Below, piece after piece: positions 56,456 to 64,000 of a DNA stretch of 64,000 nucleotides. Source of the stretch: Vulcanisaeta moutnovskia 768-28 (GTDB lineage Archaea; Thermoproteota; Thermoprotei; Thermoproteales; Thermocladiaceae); contig NC_015151.1 of NCBI RefSeq assembly GCF_000190315.1, positions 806,001 through 870,000 of the forward strand, in the 5' to 3' direction. The notes under the pieces are model-generated. The model saw only the letters and a program-made list of their open reading frames with translations, searched no databases and was not told the origin of the DNA. Each line of letters opens with the position of its first letter. Position 1 is the stretch's first letter. A program made the translations under genes and the position numbers.

Positions 56456-59194
56456 TTACAACAATGACTTAATAATACTTACAAACGTATCTATTGATGG
56501 CCTGCCCTGGGTGAATCCCTGCCCGTAAGTTACCGATCCACCACCCCTGCCATTAACACCTGGATTAAGCTTTGCTATTAGGTCCTTGGCGTTCACGTGC
56601 TTGGCTGCTTCGGAGCCTAAGTAAATCATGTACTCAGTACCATTATTAACCCTATTAATTACCAATAACACGGTATTAGGCCTACTACCTAGGTACTCCT
56701 TGGCGAATTCCTGGATGTAATTCTTATCCTCATTCTCGTACTCCATATATGTGAGACCAATACCATTAACTATGATCTCCTTACCCATTGCCTCCGCAAT
56801 ATCACCCTTAATGGCCTTTCTAGTTAATACCTTGATCCTACTCTCCATCCTGCCCATATCATTAAGCAATTCCTTAACGCCCTTAACAACCTCCTCTCTA
56901 CTCTTGCCAATTAACTCAGAGATCTCATTTATTGAATCCTCAAGTGAATCGGCATAATTAACGGCATGCCTACCTGTAGTGAATATGAACCTAACGACGC
57001 CCTCCTGAATCTTCTCAACCTTAACGATCTTAATCATACCTATCTCGCCAGTATTACCTACATGCATACCACCACATGCCTCAACATCGTATGGGTCATT
57101 ATCAGTACCGACCTGGACAATCCTTAACCTGGCCCCAGGAACAGCGCCTCCTTGATATATATACACACCAAATTTGGATTCCGCATCAGTTCTGCTTAAC
57201 CACCTAATAATGACTGGGTAGTTAGCAACAACCATTTGATTTGCCAATTCCTCAATCTTCTTAATTTCATCCCTCGTAGGTAGCTTATAATGGGTGACAT
57301 CAAGCCTACTGAAGGGTACGTTCTTCTCCGCGCCTGCCTGCCAAATATGCCTACCAAGGACACGCCTAATACTCTGAAGTAGTATGTGTGTTGCAGTATG
57401 CATCCTCATTAGGTCAAGCCTACGGGTAGCATCAACAATACCCTCAATGTTTTCACCATCCATTGGTGGTTCACCCTCAATAGCATGCACAATGACAGGT
57501 CCAACCCTCTGAACATCAATCACCCTCGCCTCGCCTCTACTATGCCTAATAACGCCGTGATCAGCTACCTGCCCACCACCCTCTGGATAAAAGGCTGTCT
57601 GGTCAAAAACCACGTACTTACCCCTGATTACCCTTAAGACCTTTGCATTGAATTGGAAGAGTCTCATGTTCTCATAGAATAACTCCCTGGTTTGTGGTAG
57701 GTCCTGAACCTCCACAGGATTTACATCCACCTTAGGCTTCTCCTCGCCAATCTGTCTCTGATACTTAGCTGCAAGCCTTGAGTAAAAGTCATCAGGCACA
57801 CTAATGCTTAATCCAAGCTTTGATGATGAAACTTCACGCACAATCTCTGGTGGTAGCCCTTGGGAATCGTAAAGTGTTATTAAGTCATCTACGGTTAATT
57901 CCCTCTTTCCAGTTTTCCTCTCCCTATCCTTAATGACCCTATCAATAATACTCGGCGCCTGCCTAAGTAATTCCTTGAATTTCTTCTCCTCAAGATCCAC
58001 TAACTCGAGTATTGTCTGTCTCTCCTCATAAACCTCGGGATAATCCCCCTTAAGGAACTCAAGTTCCATATTCATGATTTCCGTAAGCGGCATTTCAATA
58101 CCTGAAACATACATACTCCTCAGCATCCTCCTGAGTAATAGCCTGCCTAGATAACCAACGCCTGAATTGCTTGGTATGGCCCCATCAGCCATCATCCATG
58201 ATAGTGTCCTACCATGGTCACTAAGTATGTAGAGAGTTTCCTGGGCCTTAAGTATATTCTTAATTTCGTTAATATTCATCCCAACCTTCCCCGATATATA
58301 TTCATAGGCCTTCTCAATGCTCGTAACCTCAGGATCAAGCTGACCAAAGTAAGTGGCCATATGCATTAGCATCTCATTACTGGGTCTAGGAAGGCCTAGT
58401 TTACTCCTTAATTGTTCAATGAATGACCCAAAGACCGCATCATAAACTGTGGGTTTACCTGTGAGCAACCAGTAAATTCTCTCGAGTCCATATCCAGTAT
58501 CCACGATCTTCATGGGCATTTCCACATACTTACCATTAACAGTCCTGTAATGCATGAAAACGAGTGTAGCCACCTCCAAGCCGCCAACAAGTATTTCAAG
58601 GCACTCACCTGCATTACCACCACCCTCCCAAATGTTCTCCTTATACGTAATCTCATCATCCCTAAGGCCAATCTCCTTAGTGAAGAATTCATGGGCGTAC
58701 TCAACAGTCTCATCAATCCAATAAACGTACTTATCGGGATAGTTAAAGGCGTGGTGAGCCATCATCTCAAAGCCCGTTAGGTGCCTACCGCTACGACCGA
58801 CCTTATCAATATCCGTAAACCTAATACTTGGCTGAGAGAGCGTTAGTGGGTTTGCTGGTGGTGGGACTATTCCCTCGGTAACCCATGGTTGAAAATCATA
58901 TATTGATGCACCAACTAAGTAAACATCAGTTCTCCATCGTGCAACCACTGGGTATCTCTTGATCCTAGCATGTCCATGCTTCTCAAAGAAGTTTAGGAAC
59001 TTCTCTCTAACATCCCTAATGGACTCGGGCCTGAACTTACCAGGTGGGTTGCCTATGAATAGGTATGGCGTGCATGGTTGATCACCACAAGTCTCTTGCT
59101 TCTTATCAAGTGTCCAAAAGTAATGCTTACAATATGGACATTGTCTCCTATAGAATCCCATCCTATCAAACAACCTAGTCCTCAATTCCTCCAT
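56456..59194 (-). CDS. alaS: Alanyl-tRNA synthetase, archaeal type
   Basis: 912 residues. An archaeal N-terminal extension with zinc-like cysteines (CPYCKHYFWT, CGDQPC) is followed by the class II core: HARIKRYPVVARWRTDVYLVGASIYDFQPW (motif region, shown only as landmarks), GFEMMAHHAFNYPD, ENIWEGGGNAGECLEI. The editing domain holds MHTATHILLQS (HxxxH) and ACGGMHVGNTGEIG (Cys...His). The C-terminal Gly-rich C-Ala end reads NPGVNGRGGGSVTYGQG. It charges tRNA-Ala. In Sulfolobus alaS follows rpl12; here it comes after an MBL gene. Confidence 0.96.
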   Translation of the reverse strand: MEELRTRLFDRMGFYRRQCPYCKHYFWTLDKKQETCGDQPCTPYLFIGNPPGKFRPESIRDVREKFLNFFEKHGHARIKRYPVVARWRTDVYLVGASIYDFQPWVTEGIVPPPANPLTLSQPSIRFTDIDKVGRSGRHLTGFEMMAHHAFNYPDKYVYWIDETVEYAHEFFTKEIGLRDDEITYKENIWEGGGNAGECLEILVGGLEVATLVFMHYRTVNGKYVEMPMKIVDTGYGLERIYWLLTGKPTVYDAVFGSFIEQLRSKLGLPRPSNEMLMHMATYFGQLDPEVTSIEKAYEYISGKVGMNINEIKNILKAQETLYILSDHGRTLSWMMADGAIPSNSGVGYLGRLLLRRMLRSMYVSGIEMPLTEIMNMELEFLKGDYPEVYEERQTILELVDLEEKKFKELLRQAPSIIDRVIKDRERKTGKRELTVDDLITLYDSQGLPPEIVREVSSSKLGLSISVPDDFYSRLAAKYQRQIGEEKPKVDVNPVEVQDLPQTRELFYENMRLFQFNAKVLRVIRGKYVVFDQTAFYPEGGGQVADHGVIRHSRGEARVIDVQRVGPVIVHAIEGEPPMDGENIEGIVDATRRLDLMRMHTATHILLQSIRRVLGRHIWQAGAEKNVPFSRLDVTHYKLPTRDEIKKIEELANQMVVANYPVIIRWLSRTDAESKFGVYIYQGGAVPGARLRIVQVGTDNDPYDVEACGGMHVGNTGEIGMIKIVKVEKIQEGVVRFIFTTGRHAVNYADSLEDSINEISELIGKSREEVVKGVKELLNDMGRMESRIKVLTRKAIKGDIAEAMGKEIIVNGIGLTYMEYENEDKNYIQEFAKEYLGSRPNTVLLVINRVNNGTEYMIYLGSEAAKHVNAKDLIAKLNPGVNGRGGGSVTYGQGFTQGRPSIDTFVSIIKSLL

Positions 59195-59257
59195 AACTTA
59201 ACGATAAATAAAAATAAGATTCTTTTTATATTTTGTTTCTGTCATAAATTCAACTTG

Positions 59258-60169
59258 CTACTTGCGCTTTGACTCAATATCGCGGAAATACTTATACAAA
59301 CCATCAATGGCCATACCGAATAAGTGATAATGAGCTCTCATATTCCTTAATCTATCATAAACCCTCTTAAGATCCTGGTCCCTTTCCAAGAGCATTCTTT
59401 CAAGGTCATTAACGCTTAACCTCTCTCTAACGGCCTCCTCAGCAGTCCTACCCCAAATATCCACCTGCCTAAGATGTCTATTTAATAAGTCAGTGGCATT
59501 GGGAACCAATAAGTGATGAGTGTAGGCTATGTATGCTGGATTCCTTGCAATCAGCTTCTTGATACTGTCAACATATAGGTCAAACCTAAGTGGTTCCATT
59601 GTGGTTGGTATTATATAATCAAGGTCCTTAACATAAATACCGGCTGCATCACCAACAATGAGTATGTTCCAGGGTTCAACCACGAAGGATTGGTGGTGAC
59701 TAGCATGACCTGGTGTATGTATTACCTCTACCGTAATATCACCAATGGTGGTCCTATCACCATCCTTGGTCTCCCTCGCGTTCTTACCCGGTATTTCAAG
59801 GGGCTTACCATATAATTCACCAAGCCATCCCATGGCATCCCTAGCTGGTACCCAAATAATGTCTGGATTTGGTAAGACCTTTGAGCCTCTAGGATGTACA
59901 TAAACCTCAATGTTCGGGTTCAATTCAGTCAATATGCCAGTACCGCCATAATGATCAATATGAACATGAGTAATAAATGCGTGGGTCACGTTACCCGGCA
60001 AACTCCTTAGGGCATTCTTTAGATCATTACTGGATACTGCCGGCCCTCCCTCAAACACTACTACACCCCTGCCCGTGTTTATTGCATAGACCGAGACTAA
60101 ATTACTGATTCCACCAGGTTCGAGGTCTATTTGATATACATTATTCATTACCTCAATTACCCGCACCAT
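59258..60169 (-). CDS. Metallo-beta-lactamase-fold hydrolase
   Basis: 303 residues. Metal motif THVHIDHYGGTG (HxHxDH), VIHTPGHASHHQSF with the third His, LIVGDAAGIY (Asp) and AYTHHLLVPNA (last His) are complete, so the zinc or iron site is intact. A C-terminal helical part (LSVNDLERMLLERDQDLKRVYDRLRNMRAHYHLF landmarks in part) is a substrate-domain seen in glyoxalase-II-like and flavoprotein-like MBL proteins. Substrate unknown. The gene interrupts the rpl10-alaS order. Confidence 0.85.
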   Translation of the reverse strand: MVRVIEVMNNVYQIDLEPGGISNLVSVYAINTGRGVVVFEGGPAVSSNDLKNALRSLPGNVTHAFITHVHIDHYGGTGILTELNPNIEVYVHPRGSKVLPNPDIIWVPARDAMGWLGELYGKPLEIPGKNARETKDGDRTTIGDITVEVIHTPGHASHHQSFVVEPWNILIVGDAAGIYVKDLDYIIPTTMEPLRFDLYVDSIKKLIARNPAYIAYTHHLLVPNATDLLNRHLRQVDIWGRTAEEAVRERLSVNDLERMLLERDQDLKRVYDRLRNMRAHYHLFGMAIDGLYKYFRDIESKRK

Positions 60170-60260
60170 GCACTATTCATACCTTACAGCTTAATAAGTT
60201 ATATCATACTATATATACTATGTAATTTAAAGATCCTATGTACAGGAAAATTGCCTTTAA

Positions 60261-61322
60261 TTAACCAAATAGATTTGAAAAGCCAGCGGCAATGTCCTCC
60301 TCACTTGGGCCCTCCTTCTTCTCTTCCTCAATAGTTTCTTTCTTCTCCTCAGTCTTTTTCTCGGCCCTTGCTTGTTCGGTCTCGGTCTTCACTTGTTGAG
60401 GTTGCTGAGTAACTTGAAGACCTAACTCAGGAGCCTTCGGGGCTATTATCGAGGCCAATGCATGAGCTTCTGATGCCGCCTTAATCAATATGTACCGAGC
60501 GGTCTCTGGAGTTATGTACCTAGCATTAATGGCTAGGTTCATGGCCTCCATGTAGGCCTTCGTAATTGATATCCTAAGTACCTCAGGTGTTGGATACGCC
60601 GTATTAACTGCCAGGTTAAATGCGCCCTTAACAGCATCCTCAATCATGGATCTATAGGTCCTCGCGTCTAATTTCAGTTCATCAGCAGTAATTACATACT
60701 TACCTCTCAATATTACTGCCTTTATCTTCAAGGTCTCGAATACTGGTCTTATACTCAATTTCTTCAGGATCTCGGCAGCATCCTCATTGATCTTATCACC
60801 CTTCTTAACAATCACAGTATCCTTAACAATCCAGATCTTACCATCCTGAACCTTAATCGGTATCTTCAACTTACCGAACTTGCTCATTATTGGTCCTGGG
60901 CTCATGTTAGTATTACCAGCCGGAGCTACTAAATCGAAGGGTGCAATATCGCCAGGCATTGCCTCTCTCCTAACGCCAGTCCCCCAAATCCACCTAGCTA
61001 TTTCGAATGGATTCTCATTGGTAAAGATAAGTAGGTTCTCTCCCGTAAATAACTTCTCAATATCCTCACTTACATCATTCATTAACTGCCTAAGTGCTAT
61101 TAATACTAGTGTGTTCTTCGCCTTAATAACCCTGGCACCCCTCCTCCTAAGCCAGAACCTATACTCTTGTAAAACCCTATTTGATGTTTCATGAATATCA
61201 ATTATGAGCACGGTCTCGTACTTACTAAATAACTCCTTTAATTCATCAACGATCCTAACCTTCTTCTCTGGGTAGGGCTTTGTCCTAACGTATGTACGCT
61301 TAAACACTGGTTGTGAAGCCAT
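60261..61322 (-). CDS. rpl10: Ribosomal protein L10 (acidic P0)
   Basis: 353 residues. The N-terminal part VDELKELFSKYETVLIIDIH and VIKAKNTLVLIALRQL and the insert FTNENPFEIARWIWGTG belong to archaeal L10/P0, the base of the ribosomal stalk. The helices binding L12 dimers (EVLRISITKAYMEAMNLAI, then ARYITPETARYILIKAA) are present, and the Lys/Glu-rich hinge ends with the P-protein tail GPSEEDIAAGFSNLFG. rpl12, expected next, is absent. Confidence 0.95.
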   Translation of the reverse strand: MASQPVFKRTYVRTKPYPEKKVRIVDELKELFSKYETVLIIDIHETSNRVLQEYRFWLRRRGARVIKAKNTLVLIALRQLMNDVSEDIEKLFTGENLLIFTNENPFEIARWIWGTGVRREAMPGDIAPFDLVAPAGNTNMSPGPIMSKFGKLKIPIKVQDGKIWIVKDTVIVKKGDKINEDAAEILKKLSIRPVFETLKIKAVILRGKYVITADELKLDARTYRSMIEDAVKGAFNLAVNTAYPTPEVLRISITKAYMEAMNLAINARYITPETARYILIKAASEAHALASIIAPKAPELGLQVTQQPQQVKTETEQARAEKKTEEKKETIEEEKKEGPSEEDIAAGFSNLFG

Positions 61323-61424
61323 ATCAGCAAGAAACCGTTCAAAACATGCACTTAATTAATTTTTCTTCAGATGGAGATTATGGATTATGTGATGCTTATT
61401 AATGCGTATTGATGGTCTCTACAT

Positions 61425-62084
61425 TTACTTAGTTGATAACGGGGAAAAGGTTATCGGCGGTCCCATGGTTAGTTTAACACTTACAGAGCCTAGTTGTTCG
61501 GGTCTAACCTTCTTTAATACTTCATCAATTACGGTCGCTATATTCTCAGCAACCTGCTTTGGATCCATATTCTCGGTGCCAACCTTACACATGACCTGTG
61601 GTTGATCCTTAACCCTAATCCTAATGCTCCTCTTTAATCTATCAATCACGGCCTTAATATCAGCATTGGGTTGAACAACCTCTGGCATTTTATTTCTAGG
61701 ACCAAGTATTTGCCCCATGACTCTACCGATTAATACCATTAGGTCTGGGGTGGCTATGAAATAATCATAGGAAGCGGCCAGCTTCCTAATTTCCTTCTTA
61801 TTACCTGCTAATTTCTCGATATCCTCCCTGGTGAGTATTGCGTCGGCCTTAGCCTCCTTAGCCGCCAGTACCATTGCGCCCGTGGCCATCACGCAGACCT
61901 TAGGCTCCTTACCCTGTAGCGGGTGAGGTAATGTAACAGTTATGTTAAATTTATTGGCCTGGTTCTTCACATCAAAGTCCTTAAACCTAATTATTAATTC
62001 ATACGTCTGCTCAAACCTTCTCCTCTTCGCCTTGGCCTTGGCCTCCGTAACTGCCTTCACCATTGCATCAAGGTTGAAGCTCAT
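61425..62084 (-). CDS. rpl1: Ribosomal protein L1
   Basis: 219 residues from ATG 62084, since MSFNLDAMVKAVTEAKAKAK is the true family start (ORF is open 25 codons further upstream into non-homologous sequence). ADIKAVIDRLKRSIRIRVKDQ, MCKVGTENMDPKQVAENI and SVKLTMGPPI are L1 landmarks. L1 sits on the L1 stalk and in Archaea may self-regulate its message. In a leftward cluster with rpl11 and rpl10. Confidence 0.95.
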   Translation of the reverse strand: MSFNLDAMVKAVTEAKAKAKRRRFEQTYELIIRFKDFDVKNQANKFNITVTLPHPLQGKEPKVCVMATGAMVLAAKEAKADAILTREDIEKLAGNKKEIRKLAASYDYFIATPDLMVLIGRVMGQILGPRNKMPEVVQPNADIKAVIDRLKRSIRIRVKDQPQVMCKVGTENMDPKQVAENIATVIDEVLKKVRPEQLGSVSVKLTMGPPITFSPLSTK

Positions 62085-62185
62085 AATCGCGTACTGTAAA
62101 AGAAACCCCTTATTAAAGCATTTTTCCCTACTTACTGGGCAAATTTTAAGGATGTTCACTATGGCCTTATTAACCAGGTCCTATG

Positions 62186-62704
62186 TTATAACCTACCTTC
62201 CTGTTTAAGTAGTTCCTCATATTTAGATATTATATTATCAAAGGAACCAGTTTCTAGTTCCTTCAAGGTTTGTTTCGGGTCCTTACCGTTAATTGTTATA
62301 CCAATGCTCCTGCAGGCACTTATCACTTGTTTAAGGGCGTTCTTGAAATTCTTACTCCTTAGCTCCTCCCACTTTATGTAGGCTATCTCGGCAAGTTTCT
62401 CAATACTTATATCGCCAATTAACTCCTTAACTGCTTGGTGACTCCCTGTATCCTTACCAACGGCCTTCATTATTAAATCAGCGAGTGATGGAAGTTCTGG
62501 CTTTACTTCAAAGTTCTTTGTATCTTCGTCTACCTCAATTTCAACAAACACATTATTAATGCCATAATTAGCGAGTATCTTCGTCTTTTTATTAATCTCC
62601 TCAGTAACCTTACCCACATCAACTCCATACTGGCTTAATTGCTGAACCGCAGGACCGCCTGCCTTACCCGGCGCAATAGCTATCTTAACTACTTTCTTCG
62701 CCAT
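62186..62704 (-). CDS. rpl11: Ribosomal protein L11
   Basis: 172 residues. VKIAIAPGKAGGPAVQQLSQYGVD is the N-terminal domain with the proline motif, and DTGSHQAVKELIGDISIEKL, CRSIGITINGKDPK the RNA-binding C-terminal domain. L11 forms the GTPase-associated centre with rRNA. The C-terminal tail (ELETGSFDNIISKYEELL) is the archaeal extension. Precedes rpl1 in the leftward transcript. Confidence 0.96.
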   Translation of the reverse strand: MAKKVVKIAIAPGKAGGPAVQQLSQYGVDVGKVTEEINKKTKILANYGINNVFVEIEVDEDTKNFEVKPELPSLADLIMKAVGKDTGSHQAVKELIGDISIEKLAEIAYIKWEELRSKNFKNALKQVISACRSIGITINGKDPKQTLKELETGSFDNIISKYEELLKQEGRL

Positions 62705-62749
62705 ATCGTAGGACCCGCCTAATGTAGGTATTTAACGTTTTTGCTATTA

Positions 62750-63214
62750 TTACTTACTTTCAACTTTCCTAACACCCTTAATATTCACGATAATAGGCAT
62801 TGTGCTTGATGAGTCAAGTAACTCCAGGTAAACCTGACCTCTCTGTCTATCAATGTCCACGACCTTACCCCTATAACCCTTAAACGGCTCAACAATTATC
62901 TCAACAACATCACCAACATTAATCTCCACAGGCTTCGCCAAACTGCTCACTATTTCATCAATACTCATGACGCCTCTAACCATACCCCTATAATGCTTAA
63001 TTCCCGTAGCCAGATCCTGTATTTCATACGGCATGGAACCCTCAACAAAAACAAATCCCTTAAGTGTAGGTAGAACAACTATTGCGGAAATCCTAACCTT
63101 ATCAAGGCCCTTATGCTCAGCCCTAGCCTTGAGCATGAAGGCCACATTATACTCCTGATTACCCACAGCCCTAAGGGCATAAGCCCTACAGCTCATCTGT
63201 TCTGTATTGCTCAT
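62750..63214 (-). CDS. spt5: Transcription elongation factor Spt5 (NusG homologue)
   Basis: 154 residues: NGN domain at about 8-90 (RAYALRAVGNQEYNVAFML, VVLPTLKGFVFVEGSMPYEI) and a KOW domain at about 100-150 (INVGDVVEIIVEPFKGYRGK). The protein partners Spt4 and RNA polymerase. A TATA box GTTTTATAACC (minus strand, near 63237-63247) lies about 27 bases upstream of ATG 63214, so transcription can start separately from secE. Confidence 0.93.
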   Translation of the reverse strand: MSNTEQMSCRAYALRAVGNQEYNVAFMLKARAEHKGLDKVRISAIVVLPTLKGFVFVEGSMPYEIQDLATGIKHYRGMVRGVMSIDEIVSSLAKPVEINVGDVVEIIVEPFKGYRGKVVDIDRQRGQVYLELLDSSSTMPIIVNIKGVRKVESK

Positions 63215-63409
63215 TAACTTCCCCTAAGTCCAATAGGTTATAAAACTTGCCTAGCCGTTCTGCGGATTTATGGATGTTTATGAGTACTTATGATGACTTA
63301 GCAACATAAATCACCTATTATCTTTTTCGTTCATTAGATCCTGATTTCCTTGATTTTAAAGTACTTTAGTTAGTAAACCTGGGTCCTAAGCCAGGAGGGA
63401 TTAATGCCT

Positions 63410-63715
63410 TTATTTACGGCCAAGACCTCTCGTACTTAGTAATACCAGTATAAGCATTACGGCCAGTATTATGATTATTGTAAGTATAATAATTAGATTA
63501 AGTGGATATGGCAGGCTAAAGTTGGCGCTACTCGTTAAATACTGCTGGGCAACACTAAATAGGAATGAGTAAACCCCCAAAATTGCTACTATTAATGAGC
63601 CTAGCTTAAGAATAATCATGTAATTGCTCCTGGTGGGCTTCTTGGCAACCTTGAATATCCAGGCTATTGTACTTAACCAATTCACTATTTTCTTACTCCA
63701 ACTTTCGTGACTCAT
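63410..63715 (-). CDS. secE: Preprotein translocase subunit SecE (Sec61 gamma) with an extra C-terminal helix
   Basis: 101 residues. The amphipathic helix and signature KVAKKPTRSNYMIILKLGSL (about 23-42) lead into the conserved transmembrane helix (IVAILGVYSFLFSVAQQYL). Archaeal SecE is usually about 60 residues with one such helix; here a second hydrophobic helix (NLIIILTIIIILAVMLILVL, about 72-91) and basic tail RGLGRK follow. Position between ftsY and spt5 agrees with the conserved archaeal order. Start ATG 63715. Confidence 0.88.
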   Translation of the reverse strand: MSHESWSKKIVNWLSTIAWIFKVAKKPTRSNYMIILKLGSLIVAILGVYSFLFSVAQQYLTSSANFSLPYPLNLIIILTIIIILAVMLILVLLSTRGLGRK

Positions 63716-63763
63716 TACATGGATTGTGAATAACCAGTATTATAAAGCCTTTTCTAGCCATAA

Positions 63764-64000
63764 TTATAGGATTAATTGCCTAAAGAATTCCATTTTATTA
63801 AACGGCCTTAGATCATCGTATCCTTGCCCAACGCCCAGGAAGTAAATGGGCTTCTTGAGTTCGTATAGGAAGGTCAGTATGGCACCACCCTTTGGATACG
63901 CATCAACCTTAGTGACTATTAAGCCATCAATCCTCACGTACTTACTGTAGTATTTAGCGATATCTAGGGCTTCATTGCCGAGTAGTGCGTCGGCTATGAA
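63764..64000 (-). CDS. ftsY: Signal recognition particle receptor FtsY (C-terminal end; cut by window edge)
   Basis: The frame is open to base 64000 and ends at TAA 63764, giving about 78 residues of the C-terminus. Reading toward the end it shows FIADALLGNEALDIA (motif after the G3 GTPase box), RIDGLIVTKVDAYPKGGA (TKxD of G4) and PIYFLGVGQGYDDLRPF, the closing box of the SRP GTPases, then FNKMEFFRQLIL. This distinguishes FtsY from SRP54, which has a methionine-rich M domain here. Start lies outside the window. Confidence 0.92.
   Translation of the reverse strand, partial: FIADALLGNEALDIAKYYSKYVRIDGLIVTKVDAYPKGGAILTFLYELKKPIYFLGVGQGYDDLRPFNKMEFFRQLIL

Noticed and set aside
63285-63350. Possible C/D-box RNA (ATGATGA at 63290, CTGA at 63341)
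   Set aside because: No internal D' or C' boxes, spacer too A/T-rich and no terminal stem; chance match likely.
1-64000. CRISPR array
   Set aside because: No regularly spaced direct repeats were seen, and the Cas4-like gene has no cas neighbours.

Overview
The window looks like the chromosome of a hyperthermophilic crenarchaeon of the Thermoproteales, closest in style to Vulcanisaeta or Caldivirga; this is inference from gene content, not from a search. Supporting signs are archaeal-only proteins (RadA, Orc1/Cdc6, Spt5, NAC, ribosomal L14e, L31e and L10e, archaeal riboflavin synthase, the THUMP protein family), a 5S rRNA gene standing alone, a tRNA with an intron in the T arm, PaREP-type gene relics, and many genes whose ATG/GTG lies about 25 bases after an A/T-rich TATA box (leaderless transcripts).

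Layout. 1-3500: a small accessory zone with two nucleotidyltransferase-like genes, PaREP-like relics, a tRNA-like scrap, a type IV pilin and a small membrane protein. 3690-7463: an MDR dehydrogenase, a CPBP membrane protease, a UbiA/MenA prenyltransferase and an encapsulin shell protein fused to a ferritin-like domain. 7653-11916: tRNA-Arg(CCG), an SQR-like flavoprotein with DUF1641, 5S rRNA, a TPR protein, tRNA-His and RNase HI. 13296-18364: CoA chemistry (CaiB/BaiF transferase, thioesterase, a DUF169/acyl-CoA-synthetase chimera), an ACT-V4R sensor, L14e and a gluconate-dehydratase-like enzyme. 18444-25052: DeoC, S11, GNAT, RadA, a radical SAM protein, a decayed archaeal ATPase, lumazine synthase, a C/D-box sRNA candidate and an NTP phosphatase.

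25064-31531 holds an AbrB-like gene between two large palindromes, a SWIM protein with no ordinary start codon, tRNA-Arg(GCG) with its intron, KDG aldolase beside a tungsten aldehyde/GAP oxidoreductase, a CBS protein and a small winged-helix protein. 31815-36527 holds a beta-CASP-like MBL protein, a SAM hydroxide adenosyltransferase, Ogt and a MoaD-like protein sharing one TATA box, a Cgi121-like KEOPS protein, nicotinate phosphoribosyltransferase and a 31-residue acidic tryptophan microprotein. 36714-47438 is an information-processing block: Tan1-like THUMP, L31e, a membrane-anchored double-AAA Cdc48 relative, a Cas4-like nuclease followed by its own decayed paralogue with a zinc ribbon, riboflavin synthase, a GH57 amylase with an overlapping unknown partner, a second THUMP-like protein, and Orc1/Cdc6 with a winged-helix gene. 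47401-56452 mixes metabolism, a Dpm1-like glycosyltransferase, Trm14, L10e, NAC and an odd DsbA-like protein. 56456-64000 is the conserved leftward block ftsY-secE-spt5-rpl11-rpl1-rpl10-(MBL)-alaS, in which rpl12 is missing after rpl10.

Most worth following: the ferritin-encapsulin fusion; the Cas4-like nuclease with its catalytically dead partner, next to the membrane Cdc48; the acidic microprotein; the inverted palindromes around the AbrB-like gene; the permuted or truncated DsbA-like protein. No CRISPR array, complete insertion sequence or rRNA 16S/23S operon was seen.
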